Notes under the pieces: generated by a model | Database searches by the model: none | What the model was told of the DNA's origin: nothing | Seen by the model: the letters and a program-made list of their open reading frames with translations, nothing else | Made by a program: the position numbers and the translations under genes | Shown: positions 24,584 through 31,559 of the stretch, piece by piece | Numbering within the stretch: position 1 is the stretch's first letter | How the letters are laid out: each line of letters starts with the position of its first letter | NCBI GenBank assembly: GCA_947167445.1 | Contig: CAMVID010000013.1 | Span: 1 to 64,000 of the forward strand | DNA from: G11 sp947167445 | GTDB taxonomy: Bacteria; Bacillota; Clostridia; Lachnospirales; Lachnospiraceae | Direction: 5' to 3' | Length of the DNA stretch: 64,000 nucleotides

Positions 24584-24612
24584 ATTATAGACGTGGTCAT
24601 TTCCTTTGTCAA
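24584..24612 (-). promoter_or_regulatory. Consensus promoter of znuA
   Basis: On the minus strand TTGACA (24607-24612) and TATAAT (24584-24589) match the sigma-70 consensus exactly and have a 17-base spacer. Such a strong promoter fits repression by the flanking operators. Confidence 0.85.
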
Positions 24613-24616
24613 TAGG

Positions 24617-24637
24617 ATTTGCAAAATTGTTGCAAAT
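24617..24637. promoter_or_regulatory. Third TTGCAA palindrome, candidate Zur operator
   Basis: TTTGCAA, five bases, TTGCAAA is centred between the two divergent promoters, directly upstream of the znuA -35 box and near the -35 box of the regulator gene. Confidence 0.7.
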
Positions 24638-24643
24638 ATTTAT

Positions 24644-24672
24644 TTGTACCTATTTTACTACTGTGCTATATT
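24644..24672 (+). promoter_or_regulatory. Predicted promoter of the Fur/Zur operon
   Basis: TTGTAC (24644-24649) and TATATT (24667-24672) are separated by 17 bases, 20 bases upstream of the ATG. Confidence 0.55.
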
Positions 24673-24691
24673 AGTATTTGGGTGAAAATAT

Positions 24692-25102
24692 ATGAAAATT
24701 ACTTATAAGACCAAAGCAAGAGAGATTATAATTTCATACCTTAAAGCTAATTCCAACAAGCGCTTCACAGCCAGGGAAATCTACGACTATGTCACAGCAA
24801 ACGCCGACGGGATTAACAGAACCACCATATACCGAAATCTGGACAGGCTTTGCGAGCAGGGTGATCTTGCCAAATTCAAGGAGCCCAATCAGGATGCCTG
24901 GTATTTCCAGTATTCCGATGACCACAAGCACTGCAACTCTCACATGCACGCCCAGTGTTCCGAGTGCGGCAGGATTTTCCATCTGGAAAGTGACTTCGTG
25001 GAAGATTTCGAGAAGAAGCTGCAGGATTCCTACGGCCTTAATGTCAGCGCTTCAAAGACCATAATCATTGGCGTATGCGACGATTGTAATAAGAAGGATT
25101 GA
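24692..25102 (+). CDS. zur: Fur family regulator, probably Zur
   Basis: The 136-aa protein has the Fur-family winged helix (NKRFTAREIYDYVTANADGINRTTIYRNLDRLCEQGDL). Its metal-binding dimerisation half has HKHCNSHMHAQCSECGRIFHLE and a C-terminal CDDC pair that, with CSEC, forms the structural zinc site. Divergence from a zinc-binding lipoprotein and the shared TTGCAA palindromes make Zur the best assignment; PerR or Fur cannot be excluded from sequence alone. It starts an operon with the DHH and TIR genes, with only 8 bases to the next ATG and no terminator between. Confidence 0.85.
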   Translation: MKITYKTKAREIIISYLKANSNKRFTAREIYDYVTANADGINRTTIYRNLDRLCEQGDLAKFKEPNQDAWYFQYSDDHKHCNSHMHAQCSECGRIFHLESDFVEDFEKKLQDSYGLNVSASKTIIIGVCDDCNKKD

Positions 25103-25110
25103 TTTGGATT

Positions 25111-26625
25111 ATGGCTTTATCTTTATCAGAACTTACCAAATATAAGAATATAGTTATTCAGTGTCACGACAACCCGGATGCGGACGCCCTTGCCAGCGGC
25201 TTTGCCCTTAAATGGTTTTTGCAAAACCGCGGTATCTCTGCTCGCTTCATTTACGGCGGGAAATTCGCAATCAAGAAGGCCAACCTGGCCCTCATGAAAG
25301 AGGTCCTGGGAATCGATGTGGAGTTTGTGAAAAAGCTTGATGAAACTCCGGAACTTCTTATCACCGTTGACTGCTGTTACGGCGAAAGCAATGTAACAAA
25401 ATTTGAGGCACAAAAAATTGCAGTCATCGATCATCACAGAGTTTTCGGCTCTGTTCCGGAATTAAGCGATGTCAGAAGCAACTACGGCTCCTGCTCCACC
25501 ATCATCTATGAACTTCTTTCAAAGGAAGGGGTGGACATCAACGACGATGAGAACGTGGCCACCGCTCTCTACTACGGCCTTATGACCGACACAGGTAATT
25601 TCTCCGAAATATTCCACCCGGCCGATAAGGACTTACGAGATTTTGCTGCTTTTAACAGCGCTGATATTATATTATTCAAAAATTCCAATCTCTCCAGAGA
25701 GGAGCTTGGCATAGCAGGCGACGCCTTAAACAATGCCAAATATAACGACGAACACAGCTACGGCCTCATCGAAGCCGCTCCCTGCGACCCCAACATTTTA
25801 GGTGTCATCAGCGACATGCTTCTTGAGGTCAACACCATAGATACCTGCGTGGTTTACAGCATTCTTCCCTTTGGCGTCAAGTTCTCCGTAAGAAGCTGCG
25901 TCAGAGAGGTTAAGGCCGGTGAGCTGGCGGGCTATATTGCCGAGGGCTTAGGCGGAGGCGGCGGCCACATTTTCAAGGCCGGCGGCTTCCTTAATAAAGA
26001 GCTTTTGGAGCAGGCGGGCATCAGATATAAGAGGCATAAGCTGGCGGAGTTTATTACTTATAAGATAAACAGATATTTTGCTGAATCAGAGATTATATAT
26101 GCCGGCGAGCACGAGGAAGACATTTCTTCCATGGCTCATTATGTTAAGAAGGAAATTCCCGTGGGCTATGTAAAGGCCACTTCCTTTGCCCTTCCCGGAA
26201 GAAATATTACCGTCAGAACTCTGGAGGGTGACGTTGATATTTCCGTCCAGGATGACGTTTACATTATCATTGGAGTGGACGGCGAGATTTATCCTATTAA
26301 TAAGGCCAAATTTGACGCGTCCTACAAAGTTTCCGATGCGCCCTACGTTTTCCCCGGAGAATATCCTCCCGCAGCTGTTGATGTGAAGACGGGGGAACGT
26401 ATAGAGCTTCTTCCCTTTGCCTCAAGCTGCATTGCTTCCGCAAAGGACGGCGGAATCTACGCAAGGGTTTTGGACCACAGAGTCAAGGTCTTCACCAAGT
26501 GGGATCCGGACAAGTATTACCTTGGAGTTCCCGGCGACTATCTTGCAGTCCGAGCTGACGATAATAAGGACGTGTATATAATTGCCAAAGATATATTCGG
26601 AAAGACATATGAGGAGTATAAATGA
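25111..26625 (+). CDS. DHH family phosphoesterase with unusual C-terminal extension
   Basis: The 504-aa protein has the DHH domain motifs HDNPDADALASG, TVDCCYG, VIDHHRVFG and GLMTDTGNFSE. The DHHA1 motif GGGGGHIFKAGG ends near residue 300, as in NrnA/GdpP-type enzymes that degrade nanoRNA, pAp or cyclic dinucleotides. About 180 further residues follow. They hold two similar segments, GEIYPINKAKFDASY and DVYIIAKDIFGKTYEEY, which look like a repeated small module of unknown role. ATG 25111 is used; a TTG at 25099 is also possible. Its TGA overlaps the ATG of the TIR gene, so the two are coupled. The substrate is unknown. Confidence 0.85.
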   Translation: MALSLSELTKYKNIVIQCHDNPDADALASGFALKWFLQNRGISARFIYGGKFAIKKANLALMKEVLGIDVEFVKKLDETPELLITVDCCYGESNVTKFEAQKIAVIDHHRVFGSVPELSDVRSNYGSCSTIIYELLSKEGVDINDDENVATALYYGLMTDTGNFSEIFHPADKDLRDFAAFNSADIILFKNSNLSREELGIAGDALNNAKYNDEHSYGLIEAAPCDPNILGVISDMLLEVNTIDTCVVYSILPFGVKFSVRSCVREVKAGELAGYIAEGLGGGGGHIFKAGGFLNKELLEQAGIRYKRHKLAEFITYKINRYFAESEIIYAGEHEEDISSMAHYVKKEIPVGYVKATSFALPGRNITVRTLEGDVDISVQDDVYIIIGVDGEIYPINKAKFDASYKVSDAPYVFPGEYPPAAVDVKTGERIELLPFASSCIASAKDGGIYARVLDHRVKVFTKWDPDKYYLGVPGDYLAVRADDNKDVYIIAKDIFGKTYEEYK

Positions 26626-29600
26626 GGTACGATGCGTTTATAAGCTACAGGCATTCCCCTCTTGATATGGAGATTGCCAAGAAGGTGCACACCGCCCTTG
26701 AAACCTACAAGGTTCCGAAATCGGTGAAGGCCAAAATAGAAAAGAAAAAAATCACCAGGGTTTTCAGAGATCAGGAGGAGCTTCCCATCGGAAGCAACCT
26801 AAGCGACAACATCTCGGAAGCCCTTTCTTCATCTGAGAAGCTGATTGTCATCTGCTCCCCCAGAACCCCTGAATCCGAGTGGGTGGGGAAGGAAATTGAC
26901 ACTTTTATCAAAATGCACGGAAGAGACAACGTGCTGGCGGTTCTAATAGAAGGCGAACCCGACGAAAGCTTCCCTCCCGCACTTTTAACGGACGGAAACG
27001 GTAATAACGTGGAGCCTTTGGCCGCTGACATAAGAGGCGAAACCAAAAAGGAGCGAAACACCAAGTTTAAGACAGAAATCTTAAGGCTCATCGCTCCCAT
27101 TCTCGGCTGCTCTTATGATGATTTGAAGCAGCGCCACAGAGAAAGAATTATAAAAAGGACCATCTCTCTTGTTTCCGCAGGTGCTTTGGTTGTTGCAATC
27201 GCAGGTGCAGCTTTTGGTATCTACAATGCAAAAGTTGCGGAGCGAATGGAAAAGCTTGCCAACGAAAAGGCAGCTTTGGCTGATGAGAAGACCAAGCTTG
27301 CCGATGAGGTAACCGCTGAGTATTTTGAGAAGCAGAAGAACCAGTCAAGGTTTTTGGCTAAGGAGGCCCTGCAGCTTTTATCAGAAGGAAAAAGACAGGA
27401 TGCCTATCTTGTGGCAAAGGAGGCTTTGCCGGATTCGAACTTTTATCCGGATGGCATCGCCAAAGAAAGGCCCTTCGTTCCCGAGGCAGAGTATGCTTTA
27501 AGTGAAATCATGCATACCTACGACATTGGCTACGCCATGGCCTTTGACAGAACCCTCAGTCACAGGCTTTCTCTTGAAGATATGGAGATCAGCACAGACG
27601 GCGCCTTCCTAACCACCAAGGACTTTGGAAGCAATGTCTGTGTATGGGACACCAAGAACTGGCAGCAAAAGGTTCTGATTCCCCCCACGGTGGGCGACGA
27701 CAACTATCTTGAGGAAGTGCAATATGCCAACTCCGACGGCACCGGAGTTTATTTGGTGTGCGACAGAGCCTTCCAGAAATACGGATATGACGGAAAGCTT
27801 ATTTACTCCACACCCACCACGAACTATATCAAGAGTGGCTGGACGGATTCAGACATGGGCCTTGGTTTTTGCGTGGCAAACGATACTGTGGACGCCATCG
27901 ATCTTTCAACCGGAAAAATATCCTTTACCCTGACTCTTCCGGAGGATCAGGTTTTTTACTCAAAACCCAGAACCTCTCCTGACGGAAAGTACTTCCTATG
28001 CACCACCCACGATGAAAAGAAAGATGTAACCTCCATAGGATTCTTCTCCATCTCGGAGAAAAATGGACAAAGAGTAGCCCTTTCCATGGATTCAGTTCTG
28101 GAATATTGTTATACCCCCGCAGGCAACATTGCAGTTCTTAGCTGTAACGACGATTTCATAACAGAGGGTGTAAAGAGCTTCTATCTGGATCTTATTGATC
28201 CCACTTTAGGCAAGGTGGTCTGGAGCAAGGAAGTTCCAAATCTCATCAAAAGGATTACCACCTTCGATTCCAATATGAAGGCAAGACAGTATACCGACGA
28301 GGCAGGGGTTGATACAAGACAGATTGTTTTGACCATAGAAAGCAACGCTTTTTGCTACGATGAATTGACAGGAGACGTAATCTCCTCCCTGAATCTTCCT
28401 TCAGATGCCGTATCCCTTAACTTAAGAAGCGACAATCAATACGGATTCGTTGGATATGTAAACGGAAATTTAGATACAATCGATTTTACCGACGGAAGTA
28501 TTATCTCTGACAATGCCATATCCACCAACCTTCCCATCAGGGATCTTATCATCGCCAACCACATGGTTATGATAAGGGCCGCTTCATCATCAGACATCTA
28601 CCTGTTGAAATACCACGAAAGCCCCAATGTGAGCGTAATTACCGACGATGCAAGGGGCGAATACATAAGAAGCGCCTCAAGAAGGGGCGACTGGTTCGTC
28701 ACGGATGATTCCGGCACCTACCGCTTCCGTGACCTGGACGGCAAGCTTCTCTACACCCACGAAGCGTATGATTCCTATGCTTCCGGGGAATCCTTCTTCG
28801 GAAACAACTATGTCATTTGGGAGAAAGACAGACTTTGGATTATCGACACCGAAAAATGGACCTCCGAGGAAATCCTCTACAGCGATATGGGACTTGAGGG
28901 GGATGAGGCTTATTTTGATATTCTAAGCAGCGACGACGGACGATACAACGTCCTTAGACGTTCAAGGAATGTGGCCGTACTCGACCTTGAAAAAAGAGAA
29001 TTTATCGGTCAGGCTGAATTTGACGGCATCATCGGAAATGCAGAAATTTCGCCCAACGGCGATTTCGTATACATCACACTTCCCGGGAAAAACCTTATAA
29101 ACGTCAGGGTTTCCGATATGTCCATGGAAGAGTACGATAACGAGAACCTTAGGGCCCTTTCGGATTTGAGCCACCTGCAGTATTTAAGGCTGTCTCACGA
29201 CGGCACAAAGATTGCCATGGCCTGCAAGGACGGGGTACTTCGAGTCATTAACACAGCTAACGGCCGCATCGAGGATGAACTGCCCTTCTATTCGAAACTG
29301 AAGTGCGGCATATTCTTCACGGATGACGATCGTTTCCTGATTTACCAGGGTGACGATCTTAAGGTAAAAATCTATGATCTCCGAAACAAAAACCTCGTTA
29401 ACTCTTTCGACGCAGGTTCAAACATAAGCTACTATGTAGCTGACGCCAGCGGTCATCTGGCCCTCTGCGACGGCTACTGTATCTACCTTCTGGGCGAAAC
29501 GATGGCTGATCCCCAAAGGCCTGCAACCTTCGGACTTCTTGCAACGCCTGAGAATGCCTCAATCTACGTTCCCTTGGAGAACGGCGGCGGCTACTTCCTT

Positions 29601-29729
29601 ATGAAGCGGGGCTACACCATCTACAAGGCACCCTACAAGGATTACATGGCGCTTCTTGATGACGCCATTTACGAATTCCCCGGGGCCGAGCTTACGCCCC
29701 AGGACCGCGTCAAGTACAACCTGGACTAA
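26622..29729 (+). CDS. TIR domain, transmembrane, beta-propeller protein
   Basis: The 1035-aa protein starts with a TIR domain (about residues 1-165): YDAFISYRHSPLDMEIAKKV, RVFRDQEELPIGSNLSDNI, KLIVICSPRTPESEWVGKEI. The Glu of the last motif, near residue 90, sits where NAD-cleaving TIR enzymes have their catalytic Glu. One membrane segment (about 180-203, LVSAGALVVAIAGAAFGI) and a coiled coil (about 204-245) follow. The remaining 750 residues have WD40/propeller-like blades such as VCVWDTKNWQQKVL and KIAMACKDGVLRVIN. The TIR end would be cytoplasmic. Its ATG overlaps the DHH stop. Such proteins recur in Lachnospiraceae; defence or envelope-sensing roles are both possible and unproven. Confidence 0.88.
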   Translation: MRYDAFISYRHSPLDMEIAKKVHTALETYKVPKSVKAKIEKKKITRVFRDQEELPIGSNLSDNISEALSSSEKLIVICSPRTPESEWVGKEIDTFIKMHGRDNVLAVLIEGEPDESFPPALLTDGNGNNVEPLAADIRGETKKERNTKFKTEILRLIAPILGCSYDDLKQRHRERIIKRTISLVSAGALVVAIAGAAFGIYNAKVAERMEKLANEKAALADEKTKLADEVTAEYFEKQKNQSRFLAKEALQLLSEGKRQDAYLVAKEALPDSNFYPDGIAKERPFVPEAEYALSEIMHTYDIGYAMAFDRTLSHRLSLEDMEISTDGAFLTTKDFGSNVCVWDTKNWQQKVLIPPTVGDDNYLEEVQYANSDGTGVYLVCDRAFQKYGYDGKLIYSTPTTNYIKSGWTDSDMGLGFCVANDTVDAIDLSTGKISFTLTLPEDQVFYSKPRTSPDGKYFLCTTHDEKKDVTSIGFFSISEKNGQRVALSMDSVLEYCYTPAGNIAVLSCNDDFITEGVKSFYLDLIDPTLGKVVWSKEVPNLIKRITTFDSNMKARQYTDEAGVDTRQIVLTIESNAFCYDELTGDVISSLNLPSDAVSLNLRSDNQYGFVGYVNGNLDTIDFTDGSIISDNAISTNLPIRDLIIANHMVMIRAASSSDIYLLKYHESPNVSVITDDARGEYIRSASRRGDWFVTDDSGTYRFRDLDGKLLYTHEAYDSYASGESFFGNNYVIWEKDRLWIIDTEKWTSEEILYSDMGLEGDEAYFDILSSDDGRYNVLRRSRNVAVLDLEKREFIGQAEFDGIIGNAEISPNGDFVYITLPGKNLINVRVSDMSMEEYDNENLRALSDLSHLQYLRLSHDGTKIAMACKDGVLRVINTANGRIEDELPFYSKLKCGIFFTDDDRFLIYQGDDLKVKIYDLRNKNLVNSFDAGSNISYYVADASGHLALCDGYCIYLLGETMADPQRPATFGLLATPENASIYVPLENGGGYFLMKRGYTIYKAPYKDYMALLDDAIYEFPGAELTPQDRVKYNLD

Positions 29730-29730
29730 T

Positions 29731-29802
29731 GTGCAGGTTGGGTGCAGGTTGGGGACAGGCCCAAATTGCACGGTGCAGAATGGGGACAGGCCCAAATTGC
29801 AC
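29731..29802. repeat. GTGCA palindromic repeat, copy (two units plus a short tandem start)
   Basis: It begins one base after the TAA of the TIR gene (TAA-T-GTGCA). The first GTGCAGGTTGG is duplicated in tandem, then two full units follow, joined by GG. Confidence 0.9.
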
Positions 29803-29808
29803 ATTGTC

Positions 29809-29954
29809 GCACAAAAAGGTGCCGACTCATATGTCTCGAGACACGCTCTCGCTCCGCTTCAGGCGTAGCCCTACTAAGCTCGTGAGAAACCTCGCTAAGT
29901 AGGAACGCCTTTCGAAGGGTCTCTATGACATATGAGTCGGCACCTTTTTTGTGC
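29809..29954. repeat. Structured element B, about 146-nt nested palindrome
   Basis: The outer arms 29809-29835 and 29927-29954 are 27-bp reverse complements with one extra base on the right. Inside are the arms GAGAC/GTCTC, AGGCGT/ACGCCT and CCTACTAAGC/GCTAAGTAGG (one mismatched pair). The right outer arm ends in CACCTTTTTT, so on the plus strand it may also end transcription of the Zur-DHH-TIR operon. No reading frame is apparent. Confidence 0.8.
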
Positions 29955-30010
29955 TCGGAAATGCAAAGTGCAGTCGCCTCCCTGCACATACTCCAGGCTT
30001 AGGCAAAAGA
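29955..30010. other. Spacer between structured elements B and A
   Basis: This is a short unique stretch with no visible gene, promoter or repeat. The whole region 29730-30199 has no coding frame with a ribosome binding site; it is filled by repeats and the two structured elements. Confidence 0.5.
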
Positions 30011-30149
30011 ATCGGTGGGTTGATGTTTTACTAAGGTAGACTTTATCGAGCCGTCGGTACTTAGGTGCTGTCCTTTAGCACCTTATGTACCGCTACGTGC
30101 GAGATCTAAGTGCAAACGTGTCTACCGTGTAAAATATCAACCCGCCGAT
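30011..30149. repeat. Structured element A, copy 2
   Basis: The outer arms 30011-30031 and 30129-30149 pair over 21 positions, two of them G-U. The core from AGACTTTATCGAGCC to GCAAACGTGTCT is the same as in the copy at 7407-7543 except for the loop bases AT to CC. In the stems the changes are paired: ACAGAC/GTCTGT becomes GTAGAC/GTCTAC, GCTTGAT/ATCAAGC becomes GGTTGAT/ATCAACC, and TTTTGC/GCAAAA becomes TTTTAC/GTAAAA. Confidence 0.85.
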
Positions 30150-30169
30150 GAAACTTTGTGCGACACAAT

Positions 30170-30199
30170 GTGCAATTTGGGCCTGTCCCCATTCTGCAC
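30170..30199. repeat. GTGCA palindromic repeat, single unit
   Basis: One unit directly abuts the TAG stop of the Cys-rich gene on the minus strand (TAG-GTGCA). Its outer side continues into CACAATGTGC, which is part of an inverted repeat shared with 29799-29815. Confidence 0.9.
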
Positions 30200-30436
30200 C
30201 TATTTGCGCAAGAGGGCCATGATCCGGTCGTAATTTTCGGGGTGGTGGGGGAAGGTGCAGCCTGAGCAGACCTTGATGCGCTTGCCGTTCTTGTCCTTGA
30301 AGGTGGGGTTGCCGGGGCAGGATTCAAGGTGGTAGAGGGGGCAGTAGCAAAAGAGACAGTTCAAGTCCCCGTCCATTTGGTGGCAGGGATAGTATTCGCA
30401 GTCTTTATTAGCGAAGAATTTACTTGAGTTGCTCAT
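30200..30436 (-). CDS. Cysteine-rich small domain protein of the cobalamin operon
   Basis: The 78-aa protein has nine Cys in short spacings: CEYYPCH, CLFCYCPLYHLESC, and KVCSGCTFPHHPEN. This is the cysteine-rich small domain (PF04071-type) often found beside or fused to corrinoid genes, probably a zinc- or iron-sulfur-binding unit of unknown role. ATG 30436 lies within the end of cobD, overlapping it by 17 bases, and is the last gene of the operon. Confidence 0.8.
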   Translation of the reverse strand: MSNSSKFFANKDCEYYPCHQMDGDLNCLFCYCPLYHLESCPGNPTFKDKNGKRIKVCSGCTFPHHPENYDRIMALLRK

Positions 30437-31481
30437 CAAACATCACCTCTTTCAGCGTTTCGATGAATGTAACGTTATCTTTATGGTTCTTGACTGCGAT
30501 TCTGTAAAAGCCCTTAAAAAGCCCCGGATAATCGCTGCAGTCTCTGATAAGAATTCCTCTGTTAAGGAGGCCTTCGTAAAGGCCTTCAGGGCCCTTAAAC
30601 ATAATAAAGCAAGTGTTGCTTTTGAAAATCATAAGTCCCAAATTCATAAGGCTTCTTTGTAAAAAATCACGTTCTCTCTGTATGAGCTCAAGGCTTTCTC
30701 TTACGAAATCTCCGCCTCGAAGAACATCGATTCCGGCCTTCATGGCTTCCTCTGCCACAACAGAAATATTCCACTCGGGAAGCTGTCTGTTTACGGCTTC
30801 CACATTTTGGGGAGTTGCCAACAGGTATCCCGCTCTTATTCCCGGAATTGCCAGGAACTTGGTGAAGGAGCGGATAATGTAGAGGTTGTCGTATTTTTCT
30901 ATAAGAGAATTAATCTCGGCTTCGGGGAAAATCTCGGAGTTGTCCGAAAGAAGATAAAAGCTCTGATCCAAGATGACCTTGCAGCCGTTTTCTTTCGCCT
31001 TGTTAAGAAGTGAAATCAAAACGTCCGTCTCAACGTTTAAACCTGTGGGATTGGCAGGGTCGCAGATAATGATTAAATCAGGCCTCGTTGTTATGACCTC
31101 AAGCTCGTCCTCAGCAAGTTTAAAGCCCCGGGCTTCCTTGAGAATCACCCTGTGAACGTTGCAGTTCACCGCATCAAGGGCATGGGTATAGCCTGTGAAA
31201 GCGGGCTCGAAAATCAGAGCAGTCTTTGGATTGATGGCCCTTACGGTGGCGGTAATAAGTTCCGATGCGCCGGACCCGAAGGTTATGGTTTCGGCGGAAA
31301 TTCCGAACATGTTTTGAAGACCCGACAGAAGGTCCTCGTGGAGGATGTCGGGATAAACATCGCTTCTTTTGATGGATTCCTGCATGGCTTCAAGAACCTC
31401 TTTGGGGGTCCCCAAGGGGTTCAGGTTAACCGAGAAATCCATATTTACTTTGTTTCTGTAGATGTCTCCGCCGTGGTTCAT
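30420..31481 (-). CDS. cobD: L-threonine-O-3-phosphate decarboxylase
   Basis: The 353-aa PLP enzyme of the aspartate aminotransferase fold makes (R)-1-aminopropan-2-ol O-phosphate, the linker of the cobalamin nucleotide loop. It starts with HGGDIYRNKVNMDFSVNLNPLG, typical of CobD. It has ITFGSGASELITATVRAI, ICDPANPTGLN and the PLP-Lys region IIRSFTKFLAIPGIRAGYL. Histidinol-phosphate aminotransferase is the closest alternative, but the operon decides for CobD. GGAG lies nine bases before ATG 31481. The frame continues upstream through a repeat, and that extension is rejected. Confidence 0.9.
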   Translation of the reverse strand: MNHGGDIYRNKVNMDFSVNLNPLGTPKEVLEAMQESIKRSDVYPDILHEDLLSGLQNMFGISAETITFGSGASELITATVRAINPKTALIFEPAFTGYTHALDAVNCNVHRVILKEARGFKLAEDELEVITTRPDLIIICDPANPTGLNVETDVLISLLNKAKENGCKVILDQSFYLLSDNSEIFPEAEINSLIEKYDNLYIIRSFTKFLAIPGIRAGYLLATPQNVEAVNRQLPEWNISVVAEEAMKAGIDVLRGGDFVRESLELIQRERDFLQRSLMNLGLMIFKSNTCFIMFKGPEGLYEGLLNRGILIRDCSDYPGLFKGFYRIAVKNHKDNVTFIETLKEVMFDEQLK

Positions 31482-31498
31482 GTATTTAAACTCCGTAG

Positions 31499-31559
31499 GT
31501 GCAATTTGGGCCTGTCCCCATTCTGCACCGTGCAATTTGGGCCTGTCCCTAAATTGCAC
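31499..31559. repeat. GTGCA palindromic repeat between cbiB and cobD (two units)
   Basis: Two units are joined by a CG pair. On the minus strand the first unit carries TTTAGGG where other copies have TTTGGGG. This single change creates the TAG stop codon used by cbiB. The other end lies a few bases before the cobD ribosome binding site. Confidence 0.92.

Noticed and set aside
29731..30199. CRISPR array
   Set aside because: The repeats are palindromic pairs with short joints, not regularly spaced direct repeats with unique spacers, and no cas gene is present.
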